From: JBBQVS01 sp964250765
GTDB lineage: Bacteria; Chloroflexota; Ktedonobacteria; Ktedonobacterales; Ktedonobacteraceae
DNA: 8,749 bases
Direction of reading: 5' to 3'
Assembly: GCA_964250765.1 (NCBI GenBank)
Contig: CAXUHF010000179.1
Coordinates: 1-8,749, forward strand
The notes under the pieces were generated by a model. The model searched no databases and was not told where the DNA came from. It saw only the letters and a program-made list of their open reading frames with translations. A program made the translations under genes and the position numbers. The number at the start of each line of letters is the position of its first letter. Within the stretch, counting starts at the first letter, position 1. This document shows, piece after piece, positions 5,671 to 8,749 of the stretch.

Positions 5671-6631
5671 AGTGATTCATGGCGAGTCCCGCGACTGGCG
5701 ATTGGAATGTTGGCAGACGTGACATCCCTAATGAGCCAATATAAACGGTTTTCAGGTCTGGGCCGCCAAAGGTGACACTTGTGACAAGTTGTAGCGTTTT
5801 ACCTGCTGTTGCACCCATATCCGCAGGCGTTGCCTCACCATTGGCGATTTTCTGCTCAAACGTTGCTAGTAAAGGCTCATTGGCCTCTTCAAAGACAACA
5901 TGATAATCCCCATCAGGTGTAATAATACCAACGCCATTACGTAACACCGTTGTGACCCAGACATTTCCCTCACTATCAAAGGTAAAGCCATCAACGGCAC
6001 CGCCAACGCCAAGATTGTCAGGGCCAACAGCTTCTTTATCCGAAAGATTTCCATCAGGATGAACACGGAAGCGAATGATGTGATTTTTCATCGTCTCCGC
6101 GACATACAGATACTCTTCTTTTGCATCAAGCCGAATCTCATTCGTGAAATAAAGACCATCCTGCACAATGCGAGGACCTTTTTCATCGATCAACACAATA
6201 TAACCATCTGGTCGTGGATTCGCTGCGGCAGGCCACCACTGTGCTTCACGAGTTGAGAAGGCCGCCCAAATACGTTTCTTGCTATCAATGAACACGTAGT
6301 TCGCGGTTGACACCTTAACGCCATCAACTTCTGTGAACAGTTCTTCGACGTGTCCGTCTGGGTGAAGCTTTTGGATTGTGCCAGTACCAATGTTTGCGAC
6401 AAGAATCGAGCCATCATCGGCTAAAGCGAGACCGTTGGGTTCACCGCCGAGGCCACCAAGAAACTGCTGTTCACCATCCGGGTTGATGCGAGTGATACCA
6501 CCGCGTCCATCTGATACCCAGAGCGTCCCGTTAGGTTGTGCAATAATTGACTCTGGTCGCACAAGATCATGACCTGTAAAGGTAAGGTCACTGAGGTCAA
6601 GACGAAATTCTTGAATGGGAATGTTGCTCAT
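5663..6631 (-). CDS. SMP-30/gluconolactonase-family lactonase or esterase
   Basis: A 322-aa six-bladed beta-propeller of the SMP-30/gluconolactonase/LRE family, which hydrolyses sugar or other lactones with a bound divalent metal. Expected metal ligands fall in the right order: E27 (RPES, 25-28), N164 (FTNEI, 162-166) and D214 (VDGF, 213-216). N111 (TANYVFID, 109-116) corresponds to the family's substrate-side Asn. Repeated blade motifs are visible, including PNGTLWVSDGRGGITRINPDG (33-53), PNGLALADDGSILVAN (65-80), EEYLYVAET (172-180) and EGNVWVTTV (221-229). No signal peptide is seen, so it is probably cytosolic. The start is at 6631 because GAAAGGA lies 6 nt upstream. An in-frame ATG at 6727 would add 32 unlike residues and overlap the likely promoter. 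The gene is divergent from the thioredoxin-fold gene and convergent with the LLM gene. The substrate is not decidable. Confidence 0.9.
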   Translation of the reverse strand: MSNIPIQEFRLDLSDLTFTGHDLVRPESIIAQPNGTLWVSDGRGGITRINPDGEQQFLGGLGGEPNGLALADDGSILVANIGTGTIQKLHPDGHVEELFTEVDGVKVSTANYVFIDSKKRIWAAFSTREAQWWPAAANPRPDGYIVLIDEKGPRIVQDGLYFTNEIRLDAKEEYLYVAETMKNHIIRFRVHPDGNLSDKEAVGPDNLGVGGAVDGFTFDSEGNVWVTTVLRNGVGIITPDGDYHVVFEEANEPLLATFEQKIANGEATPADMGATAGKTLQLVTSVTFGGPDLKTVYIGSLGMSRLPTFQSPVAGLAMNHWK

Positions 6632-6698
6632 AATGTATCCTTTCAGCATTGAAAAATGTACACATCTTGACTTATTCGTGTATGAGATACCTTCTTTG

Positions 6699-6727
6699 AT
6701 TGTACGATGTAAAAACCTCATATACAA
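6699..6727 (-). promoter_or_regulatory. Candidate sigma70-like promoter for the lactonase gene
   Basis: Read on the minus strand, TTGTAT (-35, 6722-6727), a 17-bp spacer and TACAAT (-10, 6699-6704, five of six consensus bases) lie about 68 bp before the lactonase ATG. The spacing is ideal and the -10 good, but the -35 matches only three bases. Confidence 0.35.
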
Positions 6728-6742
6728 GGATGTCGTTTTGTA

Positions 6743-6771
6743 TTGTTGAGTGTCTGCTGACTGTCTTTAAT
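6743..6771 (+). promoter_or_regulatory. Candidate sigma70-like promoter for the thioredoxin-fold gene
   Basis: TTGTTG (6743-6748), a 17-bp spacer and TTTAAT (6766-6771, five of six consensus bases) lie about 48 bp before the ATG at 6820. It is about 16 bp from the divergent lactonase promoter candidate, so the two could be co-regulated or compete. The -35 is weak. Confidence 0.35.
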
Positions 6772-6819
6772 CGTGTTTAAGAGAGACATCAAATGTTCAT
6801 AGAAAGAGGAATAATACAA

Positions 6820-7341
6820 ATGGCACATCTTTTAACTGGTGATACAGTGATTGAGTTTACGCTTCCGGCTACCGATGGTGAGACATATAGTACACATGAG
6901 ATGCTGACTGCGACGAAAGCGTTGGTGGTTGTGTTTATGAGTAACGATTGCCCGTATGTACAGGCGTGGGTGGATCGTATCAACGCTATCGCTCGTGAGT
7001 ACGCAGACCAGGACGTGCGTGTGCTGGCAATTAATGCAAATAGTGGTCCCGCAAATACAATGGAAAATATGGGTAAGTATGCGATAGAAAAGGAACTTGT
7101 GTTTCCATATGCCATAGATGAAACGCAGATTGTGATGCATGCCTTTGGCGCGGAACAGACGCCAGAGGTGTTTATCTTCGATGCTTCCGCGAAGCTGCGC
7201 TATCATGGGGCACCCGATGATAACTATGAAAATGCGCAAGCTGTACAACATGCTTATATGCGCGAAGCACTCGATACGCTCATTGTTGATGGAGAAGTGG
7301 CGATTCCTGAAACAGAAACGGTGGGATGTCCTATCGCATAA
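6820..7341 (+). CDS. Thioredoxin-fold redoxin (AhpC/TSA-like) with SxxC active site
   Basis: A 173-aa cytosolic thioredoxin-fold protein of the AhpC-TSA/redoxin group. Residues 34-50 hold the strand and active-site loop VVVFMSNDCPYVQAW, with C44. VRVLAINAN (67-74), NMGKYAIEKELVFPYAIDE (83-101), the cis-proline motif TPEVFIFD (114-121), LRYHGAPDD (126-134) and the C-terminal ETVGCPI (166-172) match a family of thioredoxin-like proteins whose usual active site is CNHCP. Here the first cysteine is Ser41, so no CxxC pair exists. C170 near the C-terminus is the only other cysteine. Peroxidase or one-cysteine thiol chemistry with C170 as partner is an inference. The start at 6820 has AAGAGGA (6804-6810), 9 nt upstream. 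An in-frame ATG at 6793 is possible and would add nine residues. A pentapeptide-repeat gene follows 72 bp downstream on the same strand, with no terminator seen between them. Confidence 0.87.
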   Translation: MAHLLTGDTVIEFTLPATDGETYSTHEMLTATKALVVVFMSNDCPYVQAWVDRINAIAREYADQDVRVLAINANSGPANTMENMGKYAIEKELVFPYAIDETQIVMHAFGAEQTPEVFIFDASAKLRYHGAPDDNYENAQAVQHAYMREALDTLIVDGEVAIPETETVGCPIA

Positions 7342-7413
7342 AAATGATAAGATAACAACAAAGATCAGTTTTTGTTTGCTCACTGTGCCTATTAACAGAA
7401 AATAGAGGGTCTC

Positions 7414-8749
7414 ATGAGCCAAGAATATGATAATGTGCAGTTATCAACATCTTCACGTCCTACCCTCGCTAATCGAACGGAATGGCTGGCCTATTGGAAG
7501 ACGGTAGGGCAAGAGTGGCGCACCGAACCAGAGATTGACCTGGACCGTCAGCGATTTCTCACAGAACGTCTCGCTATAGAAGTGGACTTGGACGAGGGAA
7601 TATATAAGTTTAGAGATGTGAAGCTGAATCGCGCCGATGTTGAATGGCTGCTTGCAAATCATGATGATGGTCACGGACCTGTAGATTGGCGCAATTCAGA
7701 ACACTTGCGTCGTGTTGGTATCGACTTACGCGGTGCGGACTTACGCGGTGCTGATCTACGGAGTCTACCTCTTTCTCATATGTTGGGAGGTCTCAATGGG
7801 CGTGAACGTAATCGCGCCCAAGAGAAACGTGATACAGCGGCGGTGCATTTAGAAGGGGCAAATTTCAGCGAGGCACATCTGGAACGAGCAGAATTGTATA
7901 TGGCTCATTTGGAGCGAGCCGACTTCTTCAAAGCTCATTTAGCCGGTGCATCGTTGCGTAAAGCTCATTTGGAGGGCGCATCACTTCGTCTCGCATATCT
8001 TGCATTCGTTGAGCAAGAGACAAAAAATGAGAAAATCCATTACAACTATTATGTATCTATACGTCCTCTACCTCCTGCAGATTTACGTGCTGTTTTTATG
8101 GATAGTGTCACCGACCTGAGAAATGCTCACTTAGGGAGCGAGAAACATGGCTTTGTGCGTCTCTCCGATGTGCATTGGGGAGATGTAAATCTAGCGATTG
8201 TAGATTGGTCATTGATCAAACAACTCGGCGATGAGGGACGTGCGAGAGCGCAATCGCGTGAGAAAAAGGTAGATACGGAGACGCTTATCGAAAGCTATCG
8301 AGAGGCAGTCCGTGCCAATCGTCAACTTGCCGTAGCTTTGCAGGGGCAAGGACTCAACGAAGAGGCAGCGCACTTTCTTTATCGAGCGCAAGTGTTACAG
8401 CGTGAAGTCGTTCGGTTACAAGGCCGAGTAGGTGCCTACATTTTCTCGGCCTTTCTCGATATTTTAGCGGGCTATGGCTATCAACCGATACGTAGTGTAC
8501 GTGCATACCTGCTTGTGATTGCCTGTTTTGCAGTCATATATTTTATCTTTGGACACATCTTTGGTCCCGTTCTATCGCCAGTTGGAGCCTTTGTGTTCAG
8601 TGTTACCTCGTTTCATGGGCGTGGCTTCTTTCCAGGTGGTATTGCGCTAGACGATCCAATCACGATTATGGCGGCGGTAGAGGCAATCATAGGGCTGACG
8701 ATAGAAATCAGCTTTATCGCAACGTTCACGCAGCGTTTCTTTGGAAACT
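7414..8749 (+). CDS. Pentapeptide-repeat protein with C-terminal two-helix pore-like domain (3' end cut by window)
   Basis: Reads open for 445 codons to the window edge. Residues 1-100 are charged and soluble, with no recognised domain. Pentapeptide repeats (A[D/N/H]LxxA type) occur at about 103-117 (DLRGADLRGADLR), 144-197 (for example LEGANFSEAHLERAELYMAHLERA), and more loosely at 222-265. They predict a right-handed quadrilateral beta-helix. In block two many repeats carry His at the position often held by Asp or Asn (AHL). Residues 280-345 are helical and charged. A hydrophobic helix spans about 362-384, a loop SVTSFHGRGFFPG lies at 396-408, and a second helix AAVEAIIGLTIEISFIATFTQRFFG spans 420-444. 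This order (helix, pore loop, helix) resembles an Ion_trans_2 channel unit, with HGRGF where TVGYG would be in K+ channels. The start has AGAGGG (7404-7409), 4 nt upstream. Function is unknown. Confidence 0.85.
   Translation, partial: MSQEYDNVQLSTSSRPTLANRTEWLAYWKTVGQEWRTEPEIDLDRQRFLTERLAIEVDLDEGIYKFRDVKLNRADVEWLLANHDDGHGPVDWRNSEHLRRVGIDLRGADLRGADLRSLPLSHMLGGLNGRERNRAQEKRDTAAVHLEGANFSEAHLERAELYMAHLERADFFKAHLAGASLRKAHLEGASLRLAYLAFVEQETKNEKIHYNYYVSIRPLPPADLRAVFMDSVTDLRNAHLGSEKHGFVRLSDVHWGDVNLAIVDWSLIKQLGDEGRARAQSREKKVDTETLIESYREAVRANRQLAVALQGQGLNEEAAHFLYRAQVLQREVVRLQGRVGAYIFSAFLDILAGYGYQPIRSVRAYLLVIACFAVIYFIFGHIFGPVLSPVGAFVFSVTSFHGRGFFPGGIALDDPITIMAAVEAIIGLTIEISFIATFTQRFFGN

Noticed and set aside
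6632..6727. N-terminal extension of the lactonase from an upstream ATG
   Set aside because: The extra 32 residues are unlike the family. The better ribosome site (GAAAGGA) serves the downstream ATG at 6631, and the promoter candidate overlaps the extension.
6793..6819. Upstream ATG adding nine residues to the redoxin
   Set aside because: The AAGAGGA site fits the ATG at 6820 better, and family proteins begin near that point. The longer form cannot be fully excluded.
6832..7422. 196-codon open frame on the minus strand, antisense to the redoxin gene
   Set aside because: It lies almost wholly opposite a well-supported gene, has biased His/Cys/Ile content without family resemblance, and would overlap the start of the pentapeptide-repeat gene.
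1..8749. tRNA, rRNA, CRISPR array, insertion sequence or attachment site
   Set aside because: No clover-leaf or rRNA motifs, no regularly spaced direct repeats, and no transposase or integrase reading frames were seen. The inverted repeats at the gaps do not enclose a transposase, though the bases under the N runs are unknown.

Overview
The window is bacterial chromosomal DNA of medium GC with short, normal intergenic spaces. It carries no recognisable mobile element, RNA gene or CRISPR array. The best taxonomic guess is Chloroflexota, class Ktedonobacteria. This is an inference from two luciferase-like (F420-type) oxidoreductases together with a large pentapeptide-repeat protein that ends in a degenerate ion-channel pore, a combination I associate with that group. 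No rRNA or marker gene is present to prove it.

Layout, left to right. Positions 1-88 are AT-rich low-complexity sequence. A minus-strand LLM-class F420-dependent oxidoreductase follows (89-886), with a perfect 12-bp inverted repeat just upstream of its GTG start. About 480 bp without a convincing gene comes next (887-1368). A plus-strand 641-aa protein (1369-3294) has a disordered cytoplasmic head with three TGRQ-type repeats, one membrane helix, a clan-A glycoside-hydrolase-like barrel with both catalytic glutamates, and a beta-sandwich tail. Then come a plus-strand Gfo/Idh/MocA oxidoreductase (3581-4585) and a second, plus-strand LLM oxidoreductase (4757-5647). Convergent to the latter is an SMP-30/gluconolactonase-type lactonase on the minus strand (5663-6631). 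Divergent from the lactonase is a thioredoxin-fold protein with one cysteine of its usual CxxC pair missing (6820-7341). Last is a plus-strand pentapeptide-repeat/pore protein cut by the window end (7414-8749).

Two runs of ten N mark assembly gaps (3382-3391 and 4657-4666). Each lies between the arms of a perfect 19-20 bp inverted repeat that begins just after a stop codon. Each is also flanked by G or C homopolymers, and one flank closely resembles the Tn5/Nextera mosaic end. The likely reading is that strong intergenic hairpins stopped the sequencing and that the sequence inside the arms is partly artefact.

Functionally, the centre of the window suits carbohydrate or aldehyde/lactone chemistry: a hydrolase that could release sugars, nicotinamide- and F420-type dehydrogenases, and a lactonase. 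The genes lie on both strands and are separated by probable terminators, so they are not one operon, and a shared pathway is only a hypothesis. The most unusual proteins are the membrane-anchored hydrolase and the pentapeptide-repeat protein with its non-canonical pore loop.
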